From Capronia americana (taxonomy: Eukaryota; Ascomycota; Eurotiomycetes; Chaetothyriales; Herpotrichiellaceae), in the NCBI GenBank assembly GCA_016110215.1, contig JADWQD010000011.1, forward strand, positions 1,054,001 to 1,118,000: a stretch of 64,000 nt of DNA, read 5' to 3'. The position numbers and the translations under genes were made by a program. Positions 11,139 through 21,646 of this stretch are shown here, piece after piece. Positions within the stretch are counted from its first letter, which is position 1, and each line of letters begins with the position of its first letter. The notes beneath the pieces are model-generated. The model did no database searches. It saw nothing but the letters and a program-made list of their open reading frames with translations, and had not been told where the DNA came from.

Positions 11139-14100
11139 TAAATACAGAGCACGCCCACAGAACTTTCTCTCCAAGGGACGAGCAAGACACCCAATTACTT
11201 GTACGCATTTTGGCACGCGATTGCAGAGAGGATACCACAGATGTGTTGCACAGCCATCAATCAAGGACGAAAACAATACAGGCAGCAAGCCAAGCCGCGA
11301 TTCGTGGCATATGATTTGCTCTCAAATCCAGGGATGCCGGGCATGCCGCTCGAATGGCCTACCCGTTCTGGCTATAAATGCGACAAATTGTTTGCTGGTC
11401 GTCATCCGTCGTCATTTCCAAAGATCAATGAGAATGACAACGATAAGGAGGACACAGAACACAGAACACTGTACACAGTAAGCGTACATGGCCAGCTGCC
11501 AGCCTCGGCGCATAAAACACGTAAGTCGGCAGCGAAAAGCGGCGGCGGGCCCGTCCATGTTCGCATACACCTTACGGCCGATGCAAGGCTTGTCAGAGCA
11601 ACATACGAACACCACCGTGACGAGTGCTCCTCATAATTAGTAACTCCTAACGTATTGACGACACGACCGGTTTCCACACAGCTGGCCAAGACGCTCCAGG
11701 CGAATGGGAAGTCAAAAGGCCAAACATGACGTTGCGTCAGGTCTCACGCACTTGTGAGGTTCTTGCATCTGGCATCTGGCGTCGGCAACGCATCGCATTA
11801 CAATGTTACGGTGTACGAGTAGCGTCATGTGGTAGGTGCGTATGCGGACGCGTACTACTGTACAAATCGGTTCAGCTACACAGGACACAGTAACGAGCAC
11901 ATTAACCATCCAGAGGAGTATAGCGGGGGTGACATGGGCATGGGCACTGGCGTTGACACTTGACTCACTGTGGATAAAGAAATCCCAACTGCTCAGAATC
12001 TCTCCGAGGTCGTTTAATATGGAGAAATATGTGCCCGAGCCGAGTTCAGCCCTAGCCTAGCACCTGCAAGGCACAGGACAACACCTGCCATCACCTTGCC
12101 TGAAAGAGGCTCTTCCGCGGATACGTAGCTAACTAGCTCGATCAGTTTCGCTCTGTTGCAACGCTGAGAGTCTATCGAGGAGCTTATTTCTTGGGGAAAC
12201 TTCCTCATGTGGGAAAGCGCGCTTCGTCACTTGCTCACGGCCGTTTCAGCTGAGCTTCAAGATCGACTTGGGTCTTTCTCGAATCTGAAGGAAGGCGCGC
12301 GCGCCGCCATGAGGGCGACGGGAGCTGCCACGAGTAGCTACTGTACGAGACTCACGCCACGGTAACGGGTGCAAACGATCCCGACATGAATGGGATGATT
12401 GGGTCCGAAGTTTAGGGAGAGGCACATCCTCATCCAACTGTGCCCCGGCCGAATGGTCCCAACTGCTCGAACTGCCTTTTCCAAATCGCTGGTGGGGTGG
12501 GGGCCAACGTTGGATGGCACACCACTCATGCTTCAGATTGCGCGGGCCCGCCATGAATCCATCGGAACGCGGAAGCTTTCATAAGCAGGAATTGCGGTGG
12601 CCCCGTCCAGATCTAAGCCCGACAAGGTTGTGGGCTGGGACGAGTGGACCTGCACAAAGCCGGGATCTGTGCCCAAGCAAGCGCCATCCCATCAAACAGG
12701 CTGGTCGAGACGGGTGCATGAAGCGATCCACCACACACGGGACAACCCTTGTCGACTCCATTTTTGAGAGACCTCCTTGACCGTAACTCGTACTTCCGAC
12801 CATGTCGAGCAAGTCAGTTGGGCTGCAACAAACAATAATAGTCGCCGACGATCCCTCCTCATGGCGACTGTGGGGGATGCGTTTAGCGTATGATGATGCG
12901 CAGGGTTGTAGTGACCACAAATGTTGACCGATAGAGGTGGTTGTCGCGCACCACATTTCACCCTCCATCGCTCAACGCCGCAGCCCTATGCGGAGGCAGG
13001 ATTGCGAGTACTCGTTGTAGTCCACGGGATCCCCATGCCCCGTTCCTCGGCCTGGCTTCTACCGTACTCGTACCCGGTAACGAATGCCTGGCAACGAACC
13101 CACGTTGGGATTCCTGACTAAGCCAGTCAGCACGATCCGAGTCGTTGCCTTGCATGCCATTTGCAGACATTAGCCGGGGATAAAACAATTGTTTACAGTA
13201 CGAGTAACAGGCCAGGCAAAACCTTTTCATCTGACCCTCCGCAGACAACTTAAGTCCGATCTCACAGTTTGTCGAGGGCGGGAGACGCAGGCTTGCGGAA
13301 TACCTTTCACGTTTGGTCTCGACCAGCCCGCTGGTAAATGCACGGTAAGGTAACGAGTGCATATGACAACGGTGCAACGTCTTTTGTCGTTGGCAAAACC
13401 GGTGTGCCAGGATGGTGCATGAGAGAGGGGGTCGGCAGGTCATGCCATGCGTACGAGCATTGCTACTGTACGAGTCACTGACGATTCAATGCCATCCGCT
13501 TCCTGTCCCCCTAGCTTCCCGCAGCTTTCAGACTTAGACAATCGGTACACAGTGCCGCTGCTGTGTACGTACATACATACATGCATACATATTACCGGCT
13601 ATTGCAGAACGAACGAAAGCGGGGATACCTGTTACCAGTACCTCGTAGGCTGACGTTACATTCCATCCACCGCTGGGAACCGGTGTGCTTGCAAGCCAAA
13701 GCCAAGGCAACAAATGGGACTTTATTCAACCACTTACATAGTACCCAGTATGACCGACGGGGACGACGGCATTCTCCATCTTTACAAGTTCCCTGTTCCC
13801 GAGTCGGACCCCTCGTGTGCTCTAGAAGCCAGACGGAATAACGGAGTGCCGAGTAAGCAAGTGCATTTTTCACACTTTCTCGCTTGCCCCAATCGAGGAT
13901 TGCATACGAGTACTGGCTAGCATGGTTGTTTTTTTTCGGGGTTCCAAGTACTACTCGTAATGCTTAGGAATGGCATGGCATGTAAGAAAATGTGAACCTC
14001 GATGGACAAATTATTAATTACTGATCAACCGCCCGTACTCCAGGCGAAGCATTACACACACTGTACACAGTAAGGGTGAGCAGAGATGCGTACTGCGTAC

Positions 14101-14702
14101 TGTGTACTGTGTGCGGCGTAGGACGGTGCATTCATTCAACCGGGCGGACAAACGCCCTCCCCGATCTCCGAGATGAAATGACACGAAATAAATCGAAATA
14201 AATCAAAGCGAATATCAACATTCGGTGCATATGTACCGAGTAATTCCATAGCAGAATCATATGGACCATGACCACGACCATGACAATGCATGAAAATGAA
14301 GGAAAATGACCAACAAGCGGTGTTCTCCAGCCATGTTTGTTTGTTTGTTTCACTCACTCACGCACTCAACCCACTCCTATGGAGCGCGGTCTGACTGGCA
14401 GGTTGTTGGTTGGCGGTGGGTAACAATCACACGAATATTATGATTATGGGCCGGTCGTAAGCTTGAAGTTTTTTTGCTTCTGGGGGACCACTCACCCACT
14501 CACTAAACTCAACCCACTGCGCAAGCTAACCTCCTACGGCACTGGGGGCGGTGATGATGATTCGATGCCAGATTTTCGCCGCGCAACACGAAAAGGTATC
14601 CAGTAATACGAGTGCGTACCGGGTAGTACTAGAATCCGTACGAGTAGTACTGTATACTGTGTATATATCAAGTACCCTCCTACTGGGCATGTACGTATCC
14701 CC

Positions 14703-14723
14703 TACGAGTACCGAGTACTCGTA
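14703..14723. repeat. Inverted pair of the dispersed 8-mer
   Basis: TACGAGTA (14703-14710) and its reverse complement TACTCGTA (14716-14723) face each other across 5 bases, making a short perfect inverted repeat. Confidence 0.8.
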
Positions 14724-14740
14724 CAGTAATCCCCTTTTTT

Positions 14741-14767
14741 GTAGGCTTAGGCTTAGGCGTAGGCTTG
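14741..14767. repeat. Short 6-bp tandem repeat (TAGGCT)
   Basis: About four imperfect units of TAGGCT or TAGGCG follow one another. The unit is not the usual fungal telomere TTAGGG. Confidence 0.65.
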
Positions 14768-15631
14768 CGAGGCTCCTAGGGCTGCAGTCTACGCCGGCCA
14801 GGTACTGGGGTTACCAGTTGAGATCCGCCCGCCACTGAGCCGCCAGGCGACGCCACGCCACACCCGCGGGTTTCCAAGGCTCAATACTAGTACGCAGAAG
14901 AAGGTTTGGTCCCAAGATCTCACTACTACTATGGGACGCGTTGAAGCAAGCAGATTTCGCTGTACTAGATAGGGCGTACCTCGTAGAAAGCTTGTGCGCT
15001 ACGAAATCCTCAAACGACTACCGACTACTCCGTTTGAGTACTCAGTACGGGCCTGCTGTTGGTGACCAGCGATCCCGATGCCGAGTTGGGGACTTCTAGT
15101 CGCACGCAGGCACGCAGATTTGGCTTCATAAAGACTCGGCGGGGGCACACACGGTCGGTAGTACCGAGTACTTAAGTCGAACCCTGTGGAACTACCTATG
15201 TAGTATGTGTCTCTGCGTACTGTAAAGGAGTTCTCACAACGAGTTAGGTACATGACTTGCCACCTTGCTCACCACCACCCTCAAAAGTGTCTCCCGCAGG
15301 ACCTTCATGGAAATCTTCTCCACCCCGAATACAAGTAATTCCAAGGACCTCGCGTCACTATGGCATCAGTCCAGACTCCGCGGAAGACTGGCATGGGAAT
15401 CTCACGCACTCGACATGATCATGACCTCGTCGTTGCCTGCTGATGAAAGGGGGCTGACATGCTGCGCTGTGAGGGAAACAAGCAGGGGGGTGATCCGGCT
15501 TTGATCACCCAGTCCCAACGCGCACACCCGTCACACATGACTGCGTTTTTGCTGATACTACTACTCGATTGATTAGATGTGCTGCTCATGGAAGCAAGCA
15601 ATGACATACTGCGAGGATTTGCTTGCTTAGG

Positions 15632-15673
15632 TCGAGCGACCGAACGACCGAACGACCGACTGACCGACCGACT
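15632..15673. repeat. GACCGAAC-type tandem repeat
   Basis: GACCGAAC and GACCGACT units repeat imperfectly about five times. Confidence 0.7.
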
Positions 15674-16648
15674 TCCTTGCAGGGGCTGTTCAGGGGGGGA
15701 AATACCCAGACGCCATGTCGCCGGTGAGATTGTCATTCTCCAGTTTCCCACCTGTTTCAATTTCACGTCACGTCACGTCCGACAAGCCCGAACGAAGCGG
15801 AAGCGCAGCGGCGGCACGCATCGTACTTAGACAAGAGTCAGATAGCGAGTGTCGGCGGTCGCGTGGCTTTACCGCTTGCCCTGCTTATGTTATTGTACCA
15901 ACTTGGGAAGGACTTTGTGACTCGCCGACTTGCTGACACGACCGGATCGGGTTCTGATGGATGCGCATGCGTGGACGCTGGAGCGCGCGCGCCCCAATCT
16001 GGACATTGGTCGAGATCCAGGATTTGCTGATCCGCTGTACGCGGTGGTACTACTACTGTGTACTGTTTAGTATCATCCGCCACATGCATCTTGAGATCCT
16101 GGGCCTCAAGACATGTGTGCAGGGCGATGGTGGTTGCTGATGTCTGTCTTGCCTATCGTGGCGGCGGCCGACGCATGTCGAAAATCCTTCCTCGCCCCTC
16201 CTCGCTTACCGCGTGCAGGTGCTGGTTTTGGTCGCTTTCGTCTCGAAATCGGCCGTGAGCACAGCGCACACCAGGTGGAGGTCGGTCCTGTATTCGTACG
16301 ACGGCGAACAGGTCGCTGCCATAAGCCTCGCCGAGATGACGGGTCCGTCAGCAGTGACGGCTGGAAAAGAAAAAATGTCGAACAAACCGCCTCAGACAGG
16401 CAATGAGATCAAGCAGGATTCGACCAAGTCCTGTGGCCAAGGTGCGACATGTCAAGAAATAATATCACCAGAAGGGCAGGTGGCCGCCGCTGAGGGATGA
16501 GCGTAGCGGCTCTGCAAGCGCACGCATCCTCCTGCTGTCGGCCGCGGATAATACTGATGGTACTGGTTACTGTGTATGGAATTGTATGTACAGCTGGTAT
16601 TTAGCGGCTGCCTGTTCTAGACAAATCGCCCTAAGCCGGCGATGGGAC

Positions 16649-17875
16649 CTACAGCTTCGCCTTCCCATCCGAGGTCTCGACGAGTTTTTGGACCAGCCCA
16701 AACGCCCAGTCGGCGTAGAGGGGCATCTGCGAGGCGTAGTTCTTTGCAGTCACGCCGCTGGCTTGCCGCCGGGCATATCTGGCTGCAATGCCCTGCATGA
16801 TAACCGCACCTCGAAATCCTCCAAATGCATTGCCCCAGGCCAATTCCAGCTCCGGGTTGTACCCAGACGCTTCAGCATACCACTGCACGGCTTGTTTCAG
16901 AGAAGGCAGGCCCGGAGTGACCCCGTCGCGAAACGCTTCCGTGTCATTCTTTGCGCCTCCAATGTCCCTGCCCACCCACGACCACGGGGCCGTGAGATTG
17001 ACAAGATCTGAAAGGGGATGGCCAATGGTGGCCATCTCCCAGTCCAGGATGCCAATGACTCGAGGTTCCGTCTTATGGAAGACCAAATTGTCGATTTTGT
17101 AATCACCGTGGATCAGCGTGACGCGGTCTTTGGGCTGCGTGGATTTCTGCTTGAAGAACGCAACCATTTCGTTGAAGTGCGGGATCTCGCCGACGGGCTC
17201 CTTCGTGTCAACGTCCACGGCTTCGGCTTGTGCTTTTTGCAAGGTCGAGAATGTCTTCAATTGCCGGTCATAGAAGCCGCCATGACGGCCGAAGTCCGAC
17301 AGCCCAGCCTCCTGGATGTTTACCCGATGGAATTTGGCCAGTGTTCGCAGGGCGTCGTGCCACCTGCATCGTTTTAGCATTTCACTCTAACCCGTCATCC
17401 CCAGCTTTGCAATGGGGTGTAACCTACGCTTCTGTCCTGTCTTCTGGGCTCCATCCGGGGAAATGATTCTCGGTCACCATGCGCCCGTCCAGGAATTCCA
17501 TGATGTAGAAAGGTGTGCCGATGACATCGTTGTCCTCGCACAGGCAATATACCTTCGGCACCGGAACATCCGTCTGGCCCAAGGCATGTATGATTTTATA
17601 CTCTCGGTCGACTCGATGAGCTGTCCGTGATAACAGCGAGCCCGGAGGCTTCTTCCTCATCACATACTTGGCACCCTTCGCGTCCGTGATCTGGTAGGTA
17701 GGATTCGATTGACCGAAGCCGAACTGGTCAACGAGTTAGCATTTCTTATGGGCATAGCGACCAGGGGCAGCTGTACCTGCTTCAGGCCGAGGGGAGTCTT
17801 GATCTGGGGGACATTGCTGTCAATGTAGCGCTCGAGAGAGGCCAGGTCAATAGGTTGTCGCACCGGCCCCGCCAT
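16649..17875 (-). CDS. APH-family phosphotransferase (ACAD10/11 kinase-like)
   Basis: Three exons, 17875-17777, 17723-17428 and 17363-16649, encode 369 aa. Donors are GTACAG and GTAGGT; acceptors are CCAG and GCAG; both junctions preserve frame. The kinase-like signatures are clear: the Lys-bearing strand YVMRKKPPG (near 50), the catalytic loop HGDYKIDNLVF (217-227) and the metal-binding GILDWEMATIGHPLSDL (236-252). This pattern is that of the aminoglycoside phosphotransferase fold, and closest to the N-terminal kinase domain of ACAD10/ACAD11 and its stand-alone bacterial and fungal relatives. ACAD10/11 kinases phosphorylate 4-hydroxyacyl-CoA, so a role in hydroxy-fatty-acid breakdown is possible. 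No acyl-CoA dehydrogenase domain is attached and none lies nearby. The substrate is inferred, not shown. Confidence 0.9.
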
Positions 17876-18622
17876 GGCTGTTCAGTTGCCGTGACCAACA
17901 AGGGGCTTCGACCAGATCACACACTGAGTGCAGGAGGACGTCTCTGCTCTTTTTTCTTTTCTCATCCAGCCATGGTCGGGAGTCTGCCTCGGAGGAAAAC
18001 GAATTCCCCAGCCCAAGGTTCCCAAGGTTTCCCCAGCCGATAACTTGGGCCTCGGCTCATCATCCACCGGAATTCACGCGGCTATATGGAGTGTGACGGG
18101 CAGATTGCCAGCGCACCCCCTTTGGGACTAAGGTGGTGCCTCTCTATTCTCACCTATCATTCACGGCACTGATTGGTACATTGTTCTGGCAATGGCTAAA
18201 AGCAGCGTCCATCAGCTTTACCTCGACAAAGCCTAGACACTACGAACGCCAGTGCTCCTCCACCTCGAAGACTCCTCTGGTCCTACTCAGTACTACACGG
18301 CGAACCTCGCTACTCCGTACGGTCTAAAGCTATATTGCATCCGCACCCCTTGTTCTCCTCGTTCGCCAGCTATAGCGCGTGAAATCACTAGATTGACCGT
18401 CTCTCCCCCTCCAGCTACATTTGGCAGGTCAGTAAATAGTCCTAGAAAGGCGAGCTTGCTCAAGGTCAAGGAACAGTAGCTTACGAATCCACGGCACCAA
18501 AGACTTGTCGCTTAGGTACCATTTAGCCATCGTTGGAATTGATCGCTTCCCAGGAACCACTGGCCGGTGCCAGGATGGTGACTTGGGAACACATCCTTCT
18601 GTTTCTGGTGGAAATCCAATGA
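17876..18622. other. Spacer upstream of the APH gene
   Basis: No supported gene. The minus-strand frame of the STAND relic runs on into this stretch (to 18429) but no longer resembles the family. Confidence 0.4.
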
Positions 18623-19701
18623 CTATAGCGTTGCAAGAATATCCTGTCGCTTCAAATGGGCCTTCTGACCTGGTGGACACGTCAGATTCAAAGCGTGAGT
18701 AGCCTGTGGGATCGCCATACTCTCTAACAACTCCTGCAAAAGGTCCGTGTTGTGCATGAGCAGTTGGGCGGTCTGATCTGTGCGCCTCGTAATGGTTAAA
18801 CTCTCTTGCAGATCCGCACGGGTGGTGATGGAGTCTCTTTGGCCCAACCGCTGCCAGAGTTGCATTCCTGACGGTGCCGTGTTCTTGATCGACCATTTTA
18901 TGAAAGTGAGTATAGGCGCTCCGAAGTTCATCGTCTTCTCCAGAGACCAGAGTACGAAACGCTTTCACTGCAAGCATATTTACAATCAGTTGCTGCTGGT
19001 GAGACGAGAGCAAATGGCATTTAATTCTAGTACACGTTTCTCAGTGTAATTAAGGAAGATTTATGTCTCTCACCAACTCTCTTCATTTTTGTGTACTTCA
19101 CACATATTCCGCAAAGAACCAAAACAGATGTGAGAACTTCAGCAATAGCAACTTGCACTTCTGTCACTAGGGGGGGTCCTCCTTCCCAGATCTTCAGTCT
19201 CTTGAGGTACAGGTCAAGGTCCTCGAAAAGACCGACAATCTTGTCGTAGTTGCTTGATACGAAGTTTGCTGTCTAGACTGGGTCAGTTCTGCAATGCCTA
19301 ACTTGACCTGCCCGTACATTGATGAGATAGCTAACCGCGGTAAAGACAGCGGTTTTCGGAGGGAAAGCCTTTCACACGGGGAATAAGAAACAGCCAAAGA
19401 TCCATGGGCAGTCGAAGCTCCTGTTGCGACAATCTTGCTAAGCTGCTTAATGGGACCAAGGCTCTTACCCAGGAGCGAGCGGAATCTGTCCACTTTTGAA
19501 CCATCCTGACGATGAGAGCTGAGGGACGTTTCTCTCTTCTCAATTTCGTTCAAGAATGTGAACGACATTCTTGGCTCTGGCCAAAGAGTCGAATTTCCGC
19601 GCGATGATCACTTCATAGCGAGCCACTGCGTCTTGCCAAATGGCGCCCACATCACTGACAGCAGCGGTCTGGGGTCCACTTGGCCGTGAAGGAGACGCCA
19701 T
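18623..19701 (-). pseudogene. Broken N-terminus of a fungal STAND (NLR-like) protein
   Basis: From the ATG at 19701 the sequence encodes AIWQDAVARYEVIIARKFD, the opening I associate with Goodbye-type or related N-terminal domains of fungal STAND proteins. The frame then slips near 19568-19575, continuing as FLNEIEKRETSLSSHRQDGS and KVDRFRSLLGKSLGPIKQL. A non-triplet insertion (about 41 nt) follows before AFPPKTAVFTAVSYLIN. Next come a recognisable intron (GTACGG...CTAG), then YDKIVGLFEDLDLYLKRL, another intron with a GTGAGA donor, and VKAFRTLVSGEDDELRSAY. A further slip lies near 18860 after RNATLAAV, before RADLQESLTITRRTDQTAQLL. No NACHT or NB-ARC domain follows. With three frame breaks and a missing nucleotide-binding half, this is a decayed fragment. 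Intact relatives act in non-self recognition and cell death in fungi. Confidence 0.68.
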
Positions 19702-19784
19702 CTTTCATATCCAAAAGTACATTGCAACTATCGAGGTATAGTAAACGGGAAAGGAATGTTCTGCGCTGTCGGGAGCCATTTTAA

Positions 19785-19831
19785 GTACGCCTCCAGTCGA
19801 GACTATCACCTAGTCTCCACTGGAGGCGTAC
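19785..19831. repeat. 21-bp inverted repeat (hairpin)
   Basis: The arms at 19785-19805 and 19811-19831 are reverse complements with one mismatch, separated by a 5-base loop (TCACC). The hairpin sits between the STAND relic (minus) and the HHCC zinc gene (plus), whose starts diverge from here. It could be an operator-like palindrome, a folded 5' UTR element or the remains of a mobile element end. Confidence 0.85.
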
Positions 19832-19903
19832 GCCTGCGGTAAAGCAGTTTCACGACCAGAAATGAGGTACCTTTTCCTGCGGAAGTGTTGAAGACCGCTG
19901 AAC

Positions 19904-20551
19904 ATGGCCTGCATCTCTCCAAAAAACTCGACAACATTTTCACAAGACACAAAGGCAACATTTGCTCTGCATCTCCGCGAAAACCCTCACAGGCGCCGAG
20001 TGTCTCCAAATGAGAAAAGAACGCTGATCGAGTGGGTAACGAACCCCCACAGACGACCGACCTCCCAGCAAGAATTCAGCAGACGGAATTATGTTCGAAA
20101 GACCTTTTCTTGGGACGATCGGACCCAAACCCTGTATGCGCCTGCGACCAGGAACGAGAGGGCCCCTCGGATGGTAATCACCACGGATATGATTGCGGAC
20201 GTGGTTGAGACAGTCCATGAAAACAACGGCCATGCAGGCTGGGATACAACCTGGAAGGATGTTAGCAATTCATATTATGGCATTTTGAGGTCCGATATCA
20301 TCTTCCTGCTCAAGCGATGTGAGATCTGCTCAAAAAATCCCTTGAAGCGCCCCAAGGGCGCACCGGCATCGCAAACTCCACAAAACGTCAATGGTTTCTC
20401 AGAGGATCTGGACCATAATGGGGCTCATCTTCAAAACTCGAATGACCCTGCACAAGTTGGACGAGACAGTGGCTTGCATGGTGATATAAACGACCCGGCA
20501 GCCTTCTGCGATGAGCCTGGACTGAGGACAAACTCTGTGACCGAAGCCTGA
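19904..20551 (+). CDS. Integrase-type HHCC zinc-binding domain protein
   Basis: An ATG-started single frame encodes 215 aa. Residues 92-150 match the zinc-binding domain found at the N-terminus of retroelement integrases (Integrase_H2C2): H105-x4-H110, a spacer with SNSYYGI, then C139-x2-C142 in LLKRCEICSKNP. No reverse transcriptase, RNase H or integrase core (DDE) is seen on either side, so this is not an intact retroelement. It is more likely a small domesticated gene or a stranded fragment. Residues 150-215 are polar and probably disordered. It starts 72 bases after a strong hairpin and diverges from a STAND relic. An exon further upstream cannot be ruled out. Confidence 0.6.
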   Translation: MACISPKNSTTFSQDTKATFALHLRENPHRRRVSPNEKRTLIEWVTNPHRRPTSQQEFSRRNYVRKTFSWDDRTQTLYAPATRNERAPRMVITTDMIADVVETVHENNGHAGWDTTWKDVSNSYYGILRSDIIFLLKRCEICSKNPLKRPKGAPASQTPQNVNGFSEDLDHNGAHLQNSNDPAQVGRDSGLHGDINDPAAFCDEPGLRTNSVTEA

Positions 20552-20607
20552 AGGGCTGAGTGTCTGGGAGAAGAACACAATCGAATGCCGTTGTGGGGGA
20601 AGACTGT

Positions 20608-21421
20608 TCAAGACTTGGAAAAGGAGTGACGACTTTGAGATGTGGAAAAAAGTCTTACGCCCATGCAGTCTGTTGTAGTTGCCGCAGCACCATCACCAGA
20701 GCTGTTTCTCCTAGAGCATGGGGTACACATCCTCTGCAGAGTGGGTTCAAAATCGTGTCAAGCTAACAGGACGTCTTACTCAATATTGATCACCAAAGAC
20801 AACATGGCGCATGTATGTGTTAAGTGATGCCAGCAGCACCGTGCTTCAACCGAACTTTTTGCTGGCTCACCTGGACCTCCAGGCAGGAATCATCGCCCCT
20901 GTGAGGCGCCGCTGAAGTGCGATTGAGAGCGTCACTCGGGAAGTGCACTGGAAGGCTCGCCTGCCTTCCACTTTTGAACACTTCTTGCACTTGCGGGAAT
21001 TCTCGTTCTAATGGGCCATTGTGAGTTTGCCGCGTTGCAAGTGGCATGAACGGTGCTTTGTCTGGATGAGACGGGGCGTGCTTCGCCTGGCTATTACGAG
21101 GGATAAGGGGCAGTATGGTCTGTCAATGAGAGACGTCGCGGGCCATCGTGGTGCATGAGAAAAGGAAGGGGAATAGTTCCTCTTAGAAAGACTCTCGAGG
21201 CACTAGTGTTTCTTTCAAAGACCGCTCTCAGAGAGTCGAAGAACGACGAGGACGACCAGGAGGGGAGATGGCGGCGAGGGATATCCCGGTTTTCTCAAGC
21301 AACTGACCTTGTCGCGGAGAGAATCCTTTAGACAGGATGGATTGGCCAAGCCGAGCTCCTTTGGTGTCTTTGCGAGGATCAGGAGGCAGCGGCTGTATCT
21401 TCGATGGGCATCCTTGGACAT
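20608..21421 (-). CDS. Hypothetical protein, possible three-exon gene
   Basis: Three minus-strand segments, 21421-21308, 21119-20871 and 20733-20608, join in frame to about 162 aa. Splice sites look proper (GTCAGT...GACAG and GTGAGC...GCAG) and an ATTGAC branch-like word precedes the first acceptor. I do not recognise the product. It is basic and polar and has a CTPC pair near the C-terminus. Composition is weak evidence, and a chance combination of short frames in an accessory region is possible. Confidence 0.33.
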
Positions 21422-21646
21422 GGGAGCTTAATTATCGCCTACCTTCCAGAGTACGTCACGACTAATGTAAAAGCAGCGGTGGACGCTCGGGTCACCTCCC
21501 TTCTGGGGTGCCTGAGACGCTGCGGCTCTTATTGTAAGAAGCCTTGTCTCGTTCTCCGCAATCGATCAATCTGCCATAACATGGCGTCCTCGATCTTTGA
21601 CGCGAATCCTCTGTGACTCCTCGGGTTCCGTTCGACCCTACAAGAA

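Larger units (their letters stand above)
10041..16648. other. 6.6-kb gene-free tract with repeated short palindromic words
   Basis: No frame in this tract looks like a gene. TACGAGTA or TACTCGTA occurs at 11814, 13065, 13199, 13905, 13952, 14639, 14703 and 14716. GTACTGTGTAC-like words recur (near 11468, 14060, 14096, 14645 and 16050). Small tandem repeats are listed separately. AT-rich sequence just after the zinc-finger gene (10090-10125) is likely its 3' UTR and poly(A) region. Confidence 0.55.

Noticed and set aside
14741..14767. Interstitial telomere repeat
   Set aside because: The unit is TAGGCT/TAGGCG, not TTAGGG, and is only about four imperfect copies.
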